A stretch of 64,000 nucleotides of DNA from Litorivita sp050633545 (GCA_050633545.1 JBOEGS010000002.1:248001-312000), one strand, 5' to 3'. Counted from the stretch's first letter, positions 1 to 8,514 are shown. Notes: a model not told the origin generated them from the letters alone. Translations and numbers: made by a program.

Positions 1-379
1 ACATATTCATCACCCGCACCGCATCCCCGACGCCGGCGCGCGACAAAGAGCGCCCTTCGGCCATGATCTGCAGGCCGCTGGTGGTGTAGATGAGGGTGAT
101 AATCTGGTTCCGGTCGACAAGGGCGGGCGGTCCAACATCTTGCAATCGCACGGGGCGTCCGGCGTAGAGCGCGGTGCGGGCCTCTTGCCCGACGACATCC
201 TCGATCCGCGTCGCGGCGCCTGCAACATTGACGGGGCTGACCACAAGGTCGGCGGCAGTCAAAATCGTCTGCGCGCGCAGGGTGCGCACCGGCATGACCG
301 TATCGGCGGCCACGGGTGCGCCCGCTGCGGCGCATAGGGCGGCCAATGCCGCACCCGCAATATATGAACGCGCGGCCAT
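1..379 (-). CDS. flgA: Flagellar P-ring assembly chaperone FlgA (3' end outside window)
   Basis: Periplasmic chaperone for P-ring (FlgI) assembly around the flagellar rod. The visible 126 codons start MAARSYIAGAALAALCA, a typical Sec signal peptide, followed by an SAF-type segment with TLRAQTILTAADLV and a YAGRPVRLQDV stretch, both characteristic of FlgA, then LVDRNQIITLIY and GLQIMAEGRSLSRAGVGD. The start ATG shares one base with the flgG stop (TGATG), so translation is probably coupled. It is the distal visible gene of the flgB-to-flgA run. The C-terminus lies beyond position 1. Confidence 0.9.
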   Translation of the reverse strand, partial: MAARSYIAGAALAALCAAAGAPVAADTVMPVRTLRAQTILTAADLVVSPVNVAGAATRIEDVVGQEARTALYAGRPVRLQDVGPPALVDRNQIITLIYTTSGLQIMAEGRSLSRAGVGDAVRVMNM

Positions 380-1164
380 CACCGGATTTGCGTCGTTGCG
401 CCGAGCATCTGGTCGGCGGCAGAGATCACTTTGGCGTTCAGCTCGTATCCGCGCTGCGCCTCGATCAATTCGGTCACTTCGCGCACCGCATCAACCGAGC
501 TGTCTTCGAGATAGCCCTGCCGTAGCGTGCCCAACCCGTCGATCCCCGGCGTCGAGACGTTGGCGGGGCCGGAGGCCTCGGTTTCGGTAAAGAGGTTGGA
601 TCCGATGGCCTCGAGCCCCTTGGCATTGGTGAAATTCGCCAAAGTGAACTGACCCAATAGCTGCGCCGCCGTGGCCGTCTCGAAATAGGCATAGACCTCG
701 CCGTTGGCGTTGATCGAAATGCTGCGCGCATCGTCGGGGATGACGATCTCGGGGGCGACGGGGAAACCGTCTGAGGTGACGATCAACCCTTCCGCCGTGC
801 GCTTGAGCGCGCCGTCGCGGGTATAGGCCGCCTGCCCCGAAGGCAACGTCACCTCAAGGTACCCTTTGCCGTCGATTGCAACATCCAGATCGCCGCCTGT
901 GGCCGAAAGCGATCCTTGCGCCAGATTGACCGAGACCGCCGCAGGACGCACCCCGAGGCCTAGCTGCACGCCGGTCGGCAAAACCGTGCCGTCAGAGGCA
1001 TTCACCGTGCCCGCGCGTGCCAGTTGTTGATAATGCAGATCGGCAAATTCGGCGCGGCGGGTGTTGTAGCCCGTGGTCGACATATTCGCGAGGTTTTGCG
1101 AAATGGTTTCGACCCGCATCTGCTGTGCGGCCATACCGGTGGCGGCGATTTTCAGGGCGCGCAT
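379..1164 (-). CDS. flgG: Flagellar basal-body distal rod protein FlgG
   Basis: Structural subunit of the distal rod of the flagellar basal body. The 261-residue protein has the usual FlgG length. It starts MRALKIAATGMAAQQMRVE and carries the rod-family motif SQNLANMSTTGYNTRRAEF near residue 25. The C-terminal FlgG/FlgE helix VTELIEAQRGYELNAK is present near the end. It lies between flgF and flgA in a leftward run of rod genes, with a gap of about 60 bp from flgF. The start follows a purine-rich stretch. Confidence 0.96.
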   Translation of the reverse strand: MRALKIAATGMAAQQMRVETISQNLANMSTTGYNTRRAEFADLHYQQLARAGTVNASDGTVLPTGVQLGLGVRPAAVSVNLAQGSLSATGGDLDVAIDGKGYLEVTLPSGQAAYTRDGALKRTAEGLIVTSDGFPVAPEIVIPDDARSISINANGEVYAYFETATAAQLLGQFTLANFTNAKGLEAIGSNLFTETEASGPANVSTPGIDGLGTLRQGYLEDSSVDAVREVTELIEAQRGYELNAKVISAADQMLGATTQIR

Positions 1165-1222
1165 CTGGCGTCTCCTTTGGTTGGTGTGTCAGGATATGGT
1201 CAACGGCTGGTCTGCCTGCGCC

Positions 1223-1936
1223 TCAGCGCAGGAAGGTTTTGAGCGCGTTTCGCATGCGTTCGTCTTCGGCATCTAGAAAGCTTTGGCCCATCTCATAGGC
1301 GCGCTGCACTTCGATCATGCGGGCAATCTGCCCCACCGGATCGACATTCGAGCTTTCCAAAAACCCTTGCAAAACCGTGGGGTTCTGGGCGGGCTCGTAT
1401 CCTTCTTCGGCGGCAAACATCACGCCGTCCTCGCGCACCATCTTGTTCGGCTCGACGGGCATGACGATCCCGAGCTGCGCCAAAGGTTTGCCATTGGAGC
1501 TGACCGTGCCATCCGCCGCCACCGACAGGTCCGTCGCATCGGGCGGGATGAAGATCGGCGCGCCGCCCGCGTCCAGCACACGAAACCCGTCGTTCGTGAC
1601 CAGATCGCCCTCGGCGCTGGGGCTGAAGGAACCATTGCGGGTCAACCGCTCGCCCTGCGGCGTCTCGATGAGGAAAAACCCGTCACCTTCGATGCCGAAA
1701 TCGAACTGCCCGCCGGTTTGCGTCAATCCGCCCTGCATCATAGAGGTCATCCGCAGGTTACCCGTCGCCATCGAAATCGACGGCTCGCCATCAACTTTTT
1801 TGACGTATTCGCCAAACATCAGCCCCTCTTGGCGAAAGCCTGTGGTCGCGGCATTGGCGATGTTATTGGCGACGATCTGCATCTCTCGCATCAAACCGCT
1901 TTGCCGTGTCAGCGTGGTATATGTTGCGTTTTCCAT
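1223..1936 (-). CDS. flgF: Flagellar basal-body proximal rod protein FlgF
   Basis: Proximal rod subunit, 237 residues. The open frame extends about 80 codons upstream, but only as read-through antisense to fliQ. I chose MENATYTTLTRQSGLMREM because the rod motif VANNIANAATTGFRQEG then falls about residue 25, as in the family. The C-terminus has QIARMIEVQRAYEMGQ, the conserved rod/hook helix. It is preceded by fliQ with only 14 bp between them, which supports cotranscription. Confidence 0.95.
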   Translation of the reverse strand: MENATYTTLTRQSGLMREMQIVANNIANAATTGFRQEGLMFGEYVKKVDGEPSISMATGNLRMTSMMQGGLTQTGGQFDFGIEGDGFFLIETPQGERLTRNGSFSPSAEGDLVTNDGFRVLDAGGAPIFIPPDATDLSVAADGTVSSNGKPLAQLGIVMPVEPNKMVREDGVMFAAEEGYEPAQNPTVLQGFLESSNVDPVGQIARMIEVQRAYEMGQSFLDAEDERMRNALKTFLR

Positions 1937-1950
1937 GGGCGTTTTCCTCT

Positions 1951-2217
1951 TTATCCGCTGATGATCAGCGGGATCAGCCGGTCGTGAAAAAACGAGACCA
2001 GCGTTTGCGTCATGAATCCCATCGACATCCAGAACACCGCCACAATGGCGGCCAGTTTGGGCACAAAGGTCAGCGTCATTTCCTGAATGGAGGTCAATGC
2101 CTGAAACAGGCCGATCACCAGACCGACGACCAAAGCCACGCTCAGGATCGGCACCGATGTAATCAGCGCGACCCAAAGCCCTTGGCGCAGGGTGTCAAAG
2201 AAAATAGCCTCGTCCAT
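1951..2217 (-). CDS. fliQ: Flagellar type III export protein FliQ
   Basis: Small integral-membrane component of the flagellar type III export gate, 88 residues. Two hydrophobic segments are visible: ALITSVPILSVALVVGLVIG and a second around FVPKLAAIVAVFWMSMGF. Between them lies FQALTSIQEMTLTF, the signature FliQ loop. The start MDEAIFFDTLRQGLW was chosen over an in-frame upstream codon because it fits the family N-terminus. It sits between fliE and flgF, as in other Rhodobacterales. Confidence 0.95.
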   Translation of the reverse strand: MDEAIFFDTLRQGLWVALITSVPILSVALVVGLVIGLFQALTSIQEMTLTFVPKLAAIVAVFWMSMGFMTQTLVSFFHDRLIPLIISG

Positions 2218-2227
2218 GCCCCGCGCC

Positions 2228-2515
2228 TTAGACCGGCATCCGCAGGATTTCTTGATAGGCTTCGACGACCTTGTCACGCACCGTCACGGCGGTTTCGACC
2301 GCCAATTCGGTTTGCGCCAGTGCCTGCACCAAAGCATGCGGATCGGCATTGCCCATCATCGACGCTTTGGCCGTGGACTCGCCCTCTTGCAAGGTCGCGG
2401 CGAAATCTTTGGCGAGACCCGCAAAGGCCTCGCCAGCCCCGCCCGCACCGAGCGTTGGCTCGGTGGCAGGGCGGGAGGCTGCATATTTCTGGGCAGCAAG
2501 CGATTGAATATCCAT
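2228..2515 (-). CDS. fliE: Flagellar hook-basal body complex protein FliE
   Basis: Adapter between the MS-ring/export gate and the rod, 95 residues. The C-terminal part, PHALVQALAQTELAVETAV followed by TVRDKVVEAYQEILRMPV, is the conserved FliE core and ends in the typical RMP(V/I). The start MDIQSLAAQKY is preceded by AGGAGAT on the minus strand. It lies 30 bp downstream of flgC and 10 bp upstream of fliQ. Confidence 0.95.
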   Translation of the reverse strand: MDIQSLAAQKYAASRPATEPTLGAGGAGEAFAGLAKDFAATLQEGESTAKASMMGNADPHALVQALAQTELAVETAVTVRDKVVEAYQEILRMPV

Positions 2516-2545
2516 TCTGGATCTCCTTTAGAGAATTGCGCGCCT

Positions 2546-2938
2546 TTAGCGGCGCAGAAGTTCAAGCAGGCTGGACGACATTTGCCGCGCCTGATCGAAC
2601 ATTTTGAGGTTCGCCTCATAGCTGCGCTGCGCTTCGCGCGCGTCAGCAATTTCAATGACCAGATTGACGTTCGATCCGTCGTAATGGCCGGTCTCGTCGG
2701 CCAAAGGGTGACCGGGATCATAGACCGCAGCCAAATCGGATTTGTCGAGTTTGACGCGGCCGGTTTTCACGGTCTCCACCCCGCCCGCCGCGCCATGCTC
2801 GCGTTCGAACGAGACGGTTTTGCGCCGGTATCCGGGGGTATCGGCATTGGCGATATTCTCGGACACATGGCGCAAGCGCTGCGCTTGGGCGCGCAGGCCG
2901 GAGGCGGAAACAGAAAGGGAATCGGTAAAATCAGCCAT
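2546..2938 (-). CDS. flgC: Flagellar basal-body rod protein FlgC
   Basis: Proximal rod subunit, 130 residues. The N-terminal rod motif ENIANADTPGYRRKTVSFE is complete. The C-terminus contains VIEIADAREAQRSYEANLKMF, the family's terminal helix. The upstream in-frame codon would overlap flgB, so I start at MADFTDSLSVSASGLRAQ, which has AGGAG upstream. The gap to flgB is 10 bp. Confidence 0.95.
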   Translation of the reverse strand: MADFTDSLSVSASGLRAQAQRLRHVSENIANADTPGYRRKTVSFEREHGAAGGVETVKTGRVKLDKSDLAAVYDPGHPLADETGHYDGSNVNLVIEIADAREAQRSYEANLKMFDQARQMSSSLLELLRR

Positions 2939-2948
2939 GCGGGTTCTC

Positions 2949-3335
2949 CTAGCGGCGGCCAAGGCTGGTGCGCAAAAGGCCCAGCGAGGATTTATAGATG
3001 GCAAGGGCGCGGTCGTGTTGACGCTGCACCTCGACGGCTTTCATCATCTCTTCTTCGACAGAGACGGAATTGCCATTGGGATTGGCCGCACCGTCGCCGC
3101 GAATCATCGCGACCTGATAGGGGCCTTCGGCACCGTGAAGATGCCGCCCGCGGGTGGCGCGTTGCACCCCCTCGCCCGCCGAGGGCGAGAATTGCTCAGC
3201 AAAGGAGGCAATGTCCTTTGCGCGATATCCGGGCGTATCCGCATTGGCGATATTTTGCGACACAACGGTCTGGCGCGCCCCTGCATGGGTCGCCATCGCA
3301 TGTGCCATGCGAAAGATTTCGAGTTTTTCAAACAT
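2949..3335 (-). CDS. flgB: Flagellar basal-body rod protein FlgB
   Basis: Proximal rod subunit and first gene of the leftward rod run, 128 residues. It shows the rod motif QNIANADTPGYRAKDIASF and the C-terminal EMMKAVEVQRQHDRALAIYK. The start MFEKLEIFRMAHAMATHAG was preferred to a codon nine residues upstream because it matches FlgB N-termini and follows GGGAGAAG. fliI diverges 84 bp away, so the promoters for both directions must lie in 3336-3419. Confidence 0.95.
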   Translation of the reverse strand: MFEKLEIFRMAHAMATHAGARQTVVSQNIANADTPGYRAKDIASFAEQFSPSAGEGVQRATRGRHLHGAEGPYQVAMIRGDGAANPNGNSVSVEEEMMKAVEVQRQHDRALAIYKSSLGLLRTSLGRR

Positions 3336-3419
3336 CGGGGCTTCTCCCTCGATTGGCTTCAATCAAGGCTTAACCCTGATTCCTTTAGAAAGAGTTGCAG
3401 AGAATTTATGGAGAGTTCG

Positions 3420-4883
3420 ATGGACCAGCCCGACTTCGAAAGCCTTACCGCCGAAATCGCGACCCTGAGCGCCGTGCGCACCGTGGGCCGCATTTGCGCG
3501 GTCGAGGGCAATACGCTGCGTGTGTCCGGTTTGGGCCACGCGGCGCGGATGGGAGACCAGTTGCGCGTCTATTTGCGCGGCGGCGAAACCTTGGGCGGCG
3601 AGGTCTTGCAACTCGCCCAAGACAGCGTGGTGATGTTGCCCGATGCCGCGCCTGACGGCGTCTCTCTTGGCAATCGCGTCGCGCTTTTGGATGCCAATAC
3701 CGTCGCCCCCTGCGATGCGTGGATCGGCCGCATTATCGACCCCTACGGCAAGCCTTTGGACGGGGTGCCCTTGATGCGCGGGACGCGCGCCCGCCCGCTG
3801 CGCGCCGATCCGCCCCCCGCCGCCGCGCGCCGCGCGATGGGAGAGCGGCTCGAAACCGGCATGGCGGTGTTCAACACGCTCCTGCCCGTTGTGCGCGGAC
3901 AGCGTGTCGGACTGTTTGCCGGCTCGGGCGTGGGCAAATCCTCGCTTCTGGCGCATCTGGCGCGCAATATGCAGGCCGATGTCGTGGTCATCGCGCTGGT
4001 CGGCGAGCGGGGCCGCGAATTGCGCGATTTCGTCGAGAATGTTCTGGGACCCGAAGGCATGCGCCGCTCGGTGGTGATTGCCGCCACCTCTGACCGCTCG
4101 CCCTTGGTGCGCCGCCGCTGTGCATGGACCGCGATGAGCGTCGCCGAACATTTCCGCGATCAGGGCAAACATGTCCTCTTCCTCGCCGATTCGATCACCC
4201 GTTTTGCCGAAGCCCACCGCGAGGTTGCCGTGGCCTCGGGCGAATCGCCGTCGCTGCGTGGCTATCCGCCCTCGACCGCCCATACCATCATGTCGCTGTG
4301 CGAGCGCGCAGGGCCAGGCATGGGCACGGGCGGCGATATCACCGCGATCCTCTCGGTGCTCGTCGCCGGATCGGATATGGAGGAACCCATCGCCGATATC
4401 TTGCGCGGGGTGCTCGACGGGCATGTGGTGCTGGACCGGAAAATCGCCGAACGCGGGCGCTATCCGGCGGTGGATTTGCTGCGCTCGGTCTCGCGTTCCT
4501 TGCCCGACGCCGCCAGTCCCGAAGAGAACGCATCGCTCAGCGAAGCACGCCAATTGCTCGGCGCCTATGCGCAATCGGAAATGATGATCCGTGCGGGGCT
4601 TTACTCCGAAGGCTCCGACCCCATGCTCGACAGCGCGATCAAAGTGCATTCCGAACTCGATGCCTTTTTGGCCGAGAAAGAAAGCCAAGACAGCTCTCAC
4701 AGCTTCTCGCGGCTGCAACTCATTTTGCGCCGTGCGCAGGCCGCCGCCCGCGGCGCAGGGCAAAAACGCCCGATGCCGCCGCGCGGCCCGCAACCGCCCG
4801 CCCGCCAACGCGCAGGCGGCGGCGCATTGGCGCTCAATCCGGCGGTGCGCGGTGCGTCGGGCGGGAGCCTGCCCGCCGAATAG
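3420..4883 (+). CDS. fliI: Flagellum-specific ATPase FliI
   Basis: Soluble ATPase of the flagellar type III export apparatus, about 487 residues. The Walker A is FAGSGVGKSSLLAH. The Walker B region is HVLFLADSITRFAEAHREVA, followed by GYPPSTAHTIMSLCERAG and the C-terminal GVLDGHVVLDRKIAERGRYPAVD, all classic for FliI/T3SS ATPases. The ATG at 3420 has GGAG just upstream; an in-frame ATG at 3408 is an alternative. About 50 residues beyond the usual end form a Pro/Arg/Gly/Ala-rich tail (RPMPPRGPQPPARQRAGGGA) not typical of the family. It diverges from flgB. Confidence 0.95.
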   Translation: MDQPDFESLTAEIATLSAVRTVGRICAVEGNTLRVSGLGHAARMGDQLRVYLRGGETLGGEVLQLAQDSVVMLPDAAPDGVSLGNRVALLDANTVAPCDAWIGRIIDPYGKPLDGVPLMRGTRARPLRADPPPAAARRAMGERLETGMAVFNTLLPVVRGQRVGLFAGSGVGKSSLLAHLARNMQADVVVIALVGERGRELRDFVENVLGPEGMRRSVVIAATSDRSPLVRRRCAWTAMSVAEHFRDQGKHVLFLADSITRFAEAHREVAVASGESPSLRGYPPSTAHTIMSLCERAGPGMGTGGDITAILSVLVAGSDMEEPIADILRGVLDGHVVLDRKIAERGRYPAVDLLRSVSRSLPDAASPEENASLSEARQLLGAYAQSEMMIRAGLYSEGSDPMLDSAIKVHSELDAFLAEKESQDSSHSFSRLQLILRRAQAAARGAGQKRPMPPRGPQPPARQRAGGGALALNPAVRGASGGSLPAE

Positions 4884-4910
4884 CGGCTGGCTTGAGTGGC
4901 CATAAAGCGA

Positions 4911-4949
4911 AAAACACCGGCGATGAGGAACCCCTCGCGCCGGTGTTTT
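4911..4949. terminator. Bidirectional terminator between fliI and the DUF1217 gene
   Basis: An exact 12-bp inverted repeat with a 15-nt loop lies between the convergent fliI and DUF1217 genes. The arms are AAAACACCGGCG at 4911-4922 and CGCCGGTGTTTT at 4938-4949. The A-run and T-run at the two ends let it work as a rho-independent terminator on both strands. Confidence 0.8.
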
Positions 4950-5004
4950 CATGTTGGAGGATCGGACGTTTGAAAAGACGATAGAGGCGCAATGCCGCCC
5001 GCGC

Positions 5005-5799
5005 TCAATACCCCGCGCTTTGCAGCAGCGTCAGCGCAATGTTGCCCGCCGAAGAGGAGGTGACCTGCGAGACCTGACTGCGCACCAGAAAATCGGTGAT
5101 CAGCTTCTCTTGCTTCTCCGGATCGGCAAATTGCGCGACAGTGTCGTCGCCGAAATAGCGCGTGGCGCGGTCTTGGAACACGCCCAGTTGTTGGTCGAGG
5201 TCCAGTTGCGCAAAGCTCGACGGCAGGTTCAACGCCGCCTCGAAAACCGCACGCAGGGGCGGCGTGCCCATGATCTTGAACCATTTGGTTTCTTCCGAGC
5301 TTTCGCCCGTGGCGATGTCGGCAAGGTTGCGCTCGGTATACATCGCAAGGCGCATGTCGTCATCCGCCTCGCCCACGGCGACCTCGAACTCCTGCTGGCG
5401 GAATTTTTCGATGATCGTATCGGAAAACGTCGAGACTTTGCTGCGCGGCGTGCCCAGGTCGAACCCGAAAGCGCTGGCTAGGCTTTTGTAGCGATCATCG
5501 GACAGCTTGTTGGCCAACGCCCCGTCGTCCAACGTGCCCTCTTCGAGGATTTTTTTGATGAAATACTTGTTGTTGATGTCGTCCTGAAGCCCGAAAGCCC
5601 CCAAGGCGACCCGCATCAGGCGGCGGTCATTCACAAGGTCTTCGGCCGTCTCGACCTTGCCGATATTCTCGGCAAAATACTCGGTATCACGGGTGATCAC
5701 CGTCGATCTTTGGAAAGCGGCGTTTTGCGCCTCATAGGTGCGCTCCAGAAACTTCCAACCGACAAGACCGCCGGAGGGGACGATGGGTTGAAAACTCAT
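5005..5799 (-). CDS. DUF1217 family flagellar-locus protein
   Basis: A 264-residue protein of the DUF1217 family, which occurs in flagellar clusters of Rhodobacterales and rhizobia; its molecular role is not established. The frame contains MSFQPIVPSGGLVGWKFLE at the start. It then shows several similar helical segments (NDRRLMRVALGAFGLQDD; NKYFIKKILEEGT; RYKSLASAFGF). Near the C-terminus is LDLDQQLGVFQDRATRYFGDD. No signal peptide or membrane segment is seen. It follows flbT by 11 bp in the same direction. Confidence 0.85.
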   Translation of the reverse strand: MSFQPIVPSGGLVGWKFLERTYEAQNAAFQRSTVITRDTEYFAENIGKVETAEDLVNDRRLMRVALGAFGLQDDINNKYFIKKILEEGTLDDGALANKLSDDRYKSLASAFGFDLGTPRSKVSTFSDTIIEKFRQQEFEVAVGEADDDMRLAMYTERNLADIATGESSEETKWFKIMGTPPLRAVFEAALNLPSSFAQLDLDQQLGVFQDRATRYFGDDTVAQFADPEKQEKLITDFLVRSQVSQVTSSSAGNIALTLLQSAGY

Positions 5800-5810
5800 G
5801 GCGTGGCTCC

Positions 5811-6215
5811 CTAGCTCAGCGGCGTTGCCAAAAGGCGGTCTTCGCGGGGCAACAGTGCCCGCAGGGCCTTGAGGCATTGATAGAATTGACCGCCCAGAAC
5901 CGCATCGGTGGCCGCGGTCAAATGCGTGCGGCTGTCGACATCGGTCAAAACCTGGCTCAGCTCTTCGATCGAGCGCAGCAGCTTGTGGCGCGTCTCGTCG
6001 GGGTCGGCATCTCCGGTCAGCACCAGTTGCGCGACATAGCACACGCGGCGCACCGGCGTATTGGCCTCTTCGGGGTGGATCGCATCGCGCAGCCGCAAGA
6101 TATTCGCATTGGGCGAGACGATGGACAACCGCGAGCGGCGGTCGCCGTTTTCAATGACCGCGCCATTGATCAGCACGCGCTCTTTGGGGCTAAGTTTCAG
6201 GACAAGGCCGCTCAT
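5811..6215 (-). CDS. flbT: Flagellar biosynthesis repressor FlbT
   Basis: In Caulobacter, FlbT is a post-transcriptional regulator that binds the flagellin mRNA 5' leader and promotes its decay. This copy is 134 residues and begins MSGLVLKLSPKERVLINGA, with the family segment VIENGDRRSRLSI and later RRVCYVAQLVLTGDAD. The start overlaps the end of flaF by 4 bp (ATGA type), implying translational coupling. Together with flaF and flagellin it forms the standard alphaproteobacterial filament-control trio. Confidence 0.93.
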   Translation of the reverse strand: MSGLVLKLSPKERVLINGAVIENGDRRSRLSIVSPNANILRLRDAIHPEEANTPVRRVCYVAQLVLTGDADPDETRHKLLRSIEELSQVLTDVDSRTHLTAATDAVLGGQFYQCLKALRALLPREDRLLATPLS

Positions 6216-6589
6216 GGCTTGACGCTCCCGCTTCGCAGACCGCGCATCATGGCGGCATTAATTTCGATAAGCGCGGCAGCCGAGGCTTGGTTCTTGAGAA
6301 CCTTGCGGCTGTGCACCTGTGTGAACTCCGCCAGATAGAAGATCCGCGCCCGAAGATCGTCGGGCAGACCGTTGCCATCGTCGGCCACATCGGTGGCGAG
6401 CAGGGTCCATAATTTGCGGTTGTCGTGAATCGCCGATGCCAGTTCGGGGAAGCCCAGTTTGCCTTTGCGCGCGGCGGCGTTGAGGCGGTGGGTGATCTTG
6501 GCAAAGACCTCGTATTCCGTGCCCCGTGTCGTGCGTGTGGGGGCAGCTTGGTTGGCATAGGCCTGACGGGCCATATTTAGAGCGTTCAC
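6212..6589 (-). CDS. flaF: Flagellar biosynthesis regulator FlaF
   Basis: FlaF acts with FlbT in flagellin synthesis and export in alphaproteobacteria. The 125-residue protein shows the family signature AYANQAAPTRTTRGTEYEVF near the N-terminus. Further in are LASAIHDNRKLWTLLATDVAD and LPDDLRARIFYLAEFT. It lies 77 bp downstream of flagellin, across a strong hairpin, and overlaps flbT by 4 bp. Confidence 0.93.
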   Translation of the reverse strand: MNALNMARQAYANQAAPTRTTRGTEYEVFAKITHRLNAAARKGKLGFPELASAIHDNRKLWTLLATDVADDGNGLPDDLRARIFYLAEFTQVHSRKVLKNQASAAALIEINAAMMRGLRSGSVKP

Positions 6590-6630
6590 GTGAAATCCTT
6601 CCAGGTGGCAGATATGCTATTCGACTGTGA

Positions 6631-6657
6631 TCAGGGGCGCGGTTCCCGCGCCCCTGA
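6631..6657 (-). terminator. Strong hairpin between flagellin and flaF
   Basis: A perfect 12-bp stem with a 3-nt loop: TCAGGGGCGCGG at 6631-6642 pairs with CCGCGCCCCTGA at 6646-6657. On the minus strand no run of T follows, so it is better seen as a partial terminator or an mRNA 3'-end stabiliser. Either role would allow abundant flagellin mRNA with lower flaF-flbT expression. Confidence 0.55.
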
Positions 6658-6666
6658 AACTGTGCC

Positions 6667-7890
6667 TTAACGGAACAGCGAGAGCAGAGTCTGCGGAGCC
6701 TGGTTGGCAATCGAGAGCGATTGCACACCAAGCTGCTGCTGTGTTTGCAGCGCTTGCAGGCGGGCCGAAGCTTCTTCCATATTGGCGTCAACCATGGAAC
6801 CGATACCGGATTTCAACGAGTCCGACAGGTTCGACACAAAGTCGGCCTGAATCTCGATACGACCTTCGACAGAACCGAACTCAGCCGCCGCATCGATTGC
6901 GGTGCCGATCAAGGTTTCGATCGAACCCAAAGCCGCGCTGGCGTTGGTTGTCACATCAATGGCCGCCAAAGCGCCAAGACCACCGGCCGAAGCGTTGTTG
7001 AACTGACCGGAGATGTGCAAGCCATCGGTCGTGTCTGCGTTGGTGATCACGAGCTGACCGGTGTTGGTCACATCATAATCGACCGTCACGTTGGCATCAG
7101 ATGCTTCGATTGCCGATTTCACACCCAATGCGATTACGTCTTCGGTCGAGGACGCATCTACATCTTCTTGTGTGATGGTGTAGGTGATTTCATCGTCACC
7201 CAAACGGATCGAAACCGAGTCGCCAGCCGCCCATGCGTCTGCACCTGCGCCATCTACGAATTCGATGGTGCCTGCATCAACTGTGCCGCCATTGGCATCC
7301 AGAGCGAAACCAAAGGTATCCGCGCCATCCGCCGAAACACCGTCGGTGTTGGTGGTTTCGAACACGGCTTTCGCTGTGTAGCTACCGGTCGAAAGGTTCT
7401 GCTTGCTCACGGCGATGTTGGACGCCGTCACATTGCCCGAGGAATCGCGGTCAAGCGAGCCGAGAACGTTCACGGTGCCGGCAGAGTCGACAAGGTTCAA
7501 ACCGTTGAACTGGGCCGCGCCCACAACGGTTGTGATCTGGTCACGCAGAGCCGTGATGTCGGCCTGAATTTTGACTTTGTCGACGTTGTCTTCTTGCGAT
7601 GCGACGATCTTGCCCTTCATTTCGGTCAAGAGGTCGGTGACAGTTTCAGCCGCCTGACGGCCCACGGAAACAGTCGCTTCACCCAAGGAAAGGCTGTCGG
7701 AGATCGCTTTGAAGCCTTTGACATCCGATTCCATCACTTTCGAGATGGCCCAAACGGCCGAGTTGTCTTTGGCCGAACCAACCGCTTTACCGGTCGAGAT
7801 TTGCGATTGCACATCCGACAGGTTCGAGTTGATGGATTTGAGGGTTTGCAGCGCAACCATTGCGCCATTATTGGTCAGAATGCTGGACAT
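6667..7890 (-). CDS. Flagellin
   Basis: Filament subunit, 407 residues. The conserved D0/D1 N-terminus is MSSILTNNGAMVALQTLKSI. Next come LSDVQSQISTGKAVGSAKDN and IQADITALRDQITTVVGAAQ. The C-terminal D1/D0 end is MVDANMEEASARLQALQTQQ, then LGVQSLSIANQAPQTLLSLF. The central part (about 180-330) is Asp/Thr/Gly-rich and variable, as in D2/D3 domains. Codons 41 onward of the open frame are the true gene: AAGGAA precedes the ATG at 7890. It lies directly upstream of flaF-flbT. Confidence 0.95.
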   Translation of the reverse strand: MSSILTNNGAMVALQTLKSINSNLSDVQSQISTGKAVGSAKDNSAVWAISKVMESDVKGFKAISDSLSLGEATVSVGRQAAETVTDLLTEMKGKIVASQEDNVDKVKIQADITALRDQITTVVGAAQFNGLNLVDSAGTVNVLGSLDRDSSGNVTASNIAVSKQNLSTGSYTAKAVFETTNTDGVSADGADTFGFALDANGGTVDAGTIEFVDGAGADAWAAGDSVSIRLGDDEITYTITQEDVDASSTEDVIALGVKSAIEASDANVTVDYDVTNTGQLVITNADTTDGLHISGQFNNASAGGLGALAAIDVTTNASAALGSIETLIGTAIDAAAEFGSVEGRIEIQADFVSNLSDSLKSGIGSMVDANMEEASARLQALQTQQQLGVQSLSIANQAPQTLLSLFR

Positions 7891-8148
7891 AGCATATTCC
7901 TTTGGTAGTGGGCGCTTTGCACCCAGTTTTTCATTCCCGCCCCCCATCGGGACGGATCCAACTGTCGTTCTGACTGCTACAGTTTCGGCTGTTCGGGCCG
8001 TCTGCGCCATTCGCTTTGGAATGCCTTGTCACCATGCCCGCATAAAAGCTAACGGGAGCCTAAACCGGTTTTTCGCAATAGTTCGGATTTGAGACAAATC
8101 CCCGTGCACGCTGCACAGAACCCTTTGAACCTTGGGGGGTTTCACGCG

Positions 8149-8514
8149 TCAGGCGCGTTTCTCCAGTGTCGGCGCGCGGGTGCCTTCGATGGTCTGGCGC
8201 TGTCCGTGGCTGTCGTAGGTGTCGAGGTTCTTGCGCACGCGGCGCATCGACGAGAGCCGCTCGGCCACCGCCCGAATCCCGCGCAGGGCCCCGTCAAGCA
8301 ACGCCTGATTGCGCTGCACCTTGCCTTGCAGGGCCACCAGCCGCTCCTGCTCGTCATGCTCCATCGCATTGAGCGCGTCGATCAGATGTTCCTTTTGGCC
8401 CAAAAGCCGCGTGATCACATCCAGATCCCCGACCAAAAGCGCCTCGCGCTCCTTGTCGAGCAGATCATCCATTTCATTGATCAGGTCTTGTGCGGTCTCA
8501 TTTTGCATCTTCAT
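8149..8514 (-). CDS. FlgN-like flagellar protein
   Basis: A 121-residue, mostly helical acidic protein. It starts MKMQNETAQDLINEMDDLLD and continues KEREALLVGDLDVITRLLGQ, which resembles FlgN export chaperones. Its start overlaps the end of the rod-binding gene by 17 bp, so the two are likely coupled. In Rhodobacterales a FlgN-like gene commonly follows the FlgJ-like one. Homology to FlgN is inferred from size, helicity and context rather than a firm motif. The segment 7891-8148 between it and flagellin holds no convincing gene and probably carries the flagellin promoter and leader. Confidence 0.7.
   Translation of the reverse strand: MKMQNETAQDLINEMDDLLDKEREALLVGDLDVITRLLGQKEHLIDALNAMEHDEQERLVALQGKVQRNQALLDGALRGIRAVAERLSSMRRVRKNLDTYDSHGQRQTIEGTRAPTLEKRA

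Noticed and set aside
3363..4952. 529-codon open frame antisense to fliI
   Set aside because: It mirrors fliI codon structure, is full of His/Arg/Gln, has no conserved motif and lies wholly inside a clear FliI gene. It is a high-GC shadow frame.
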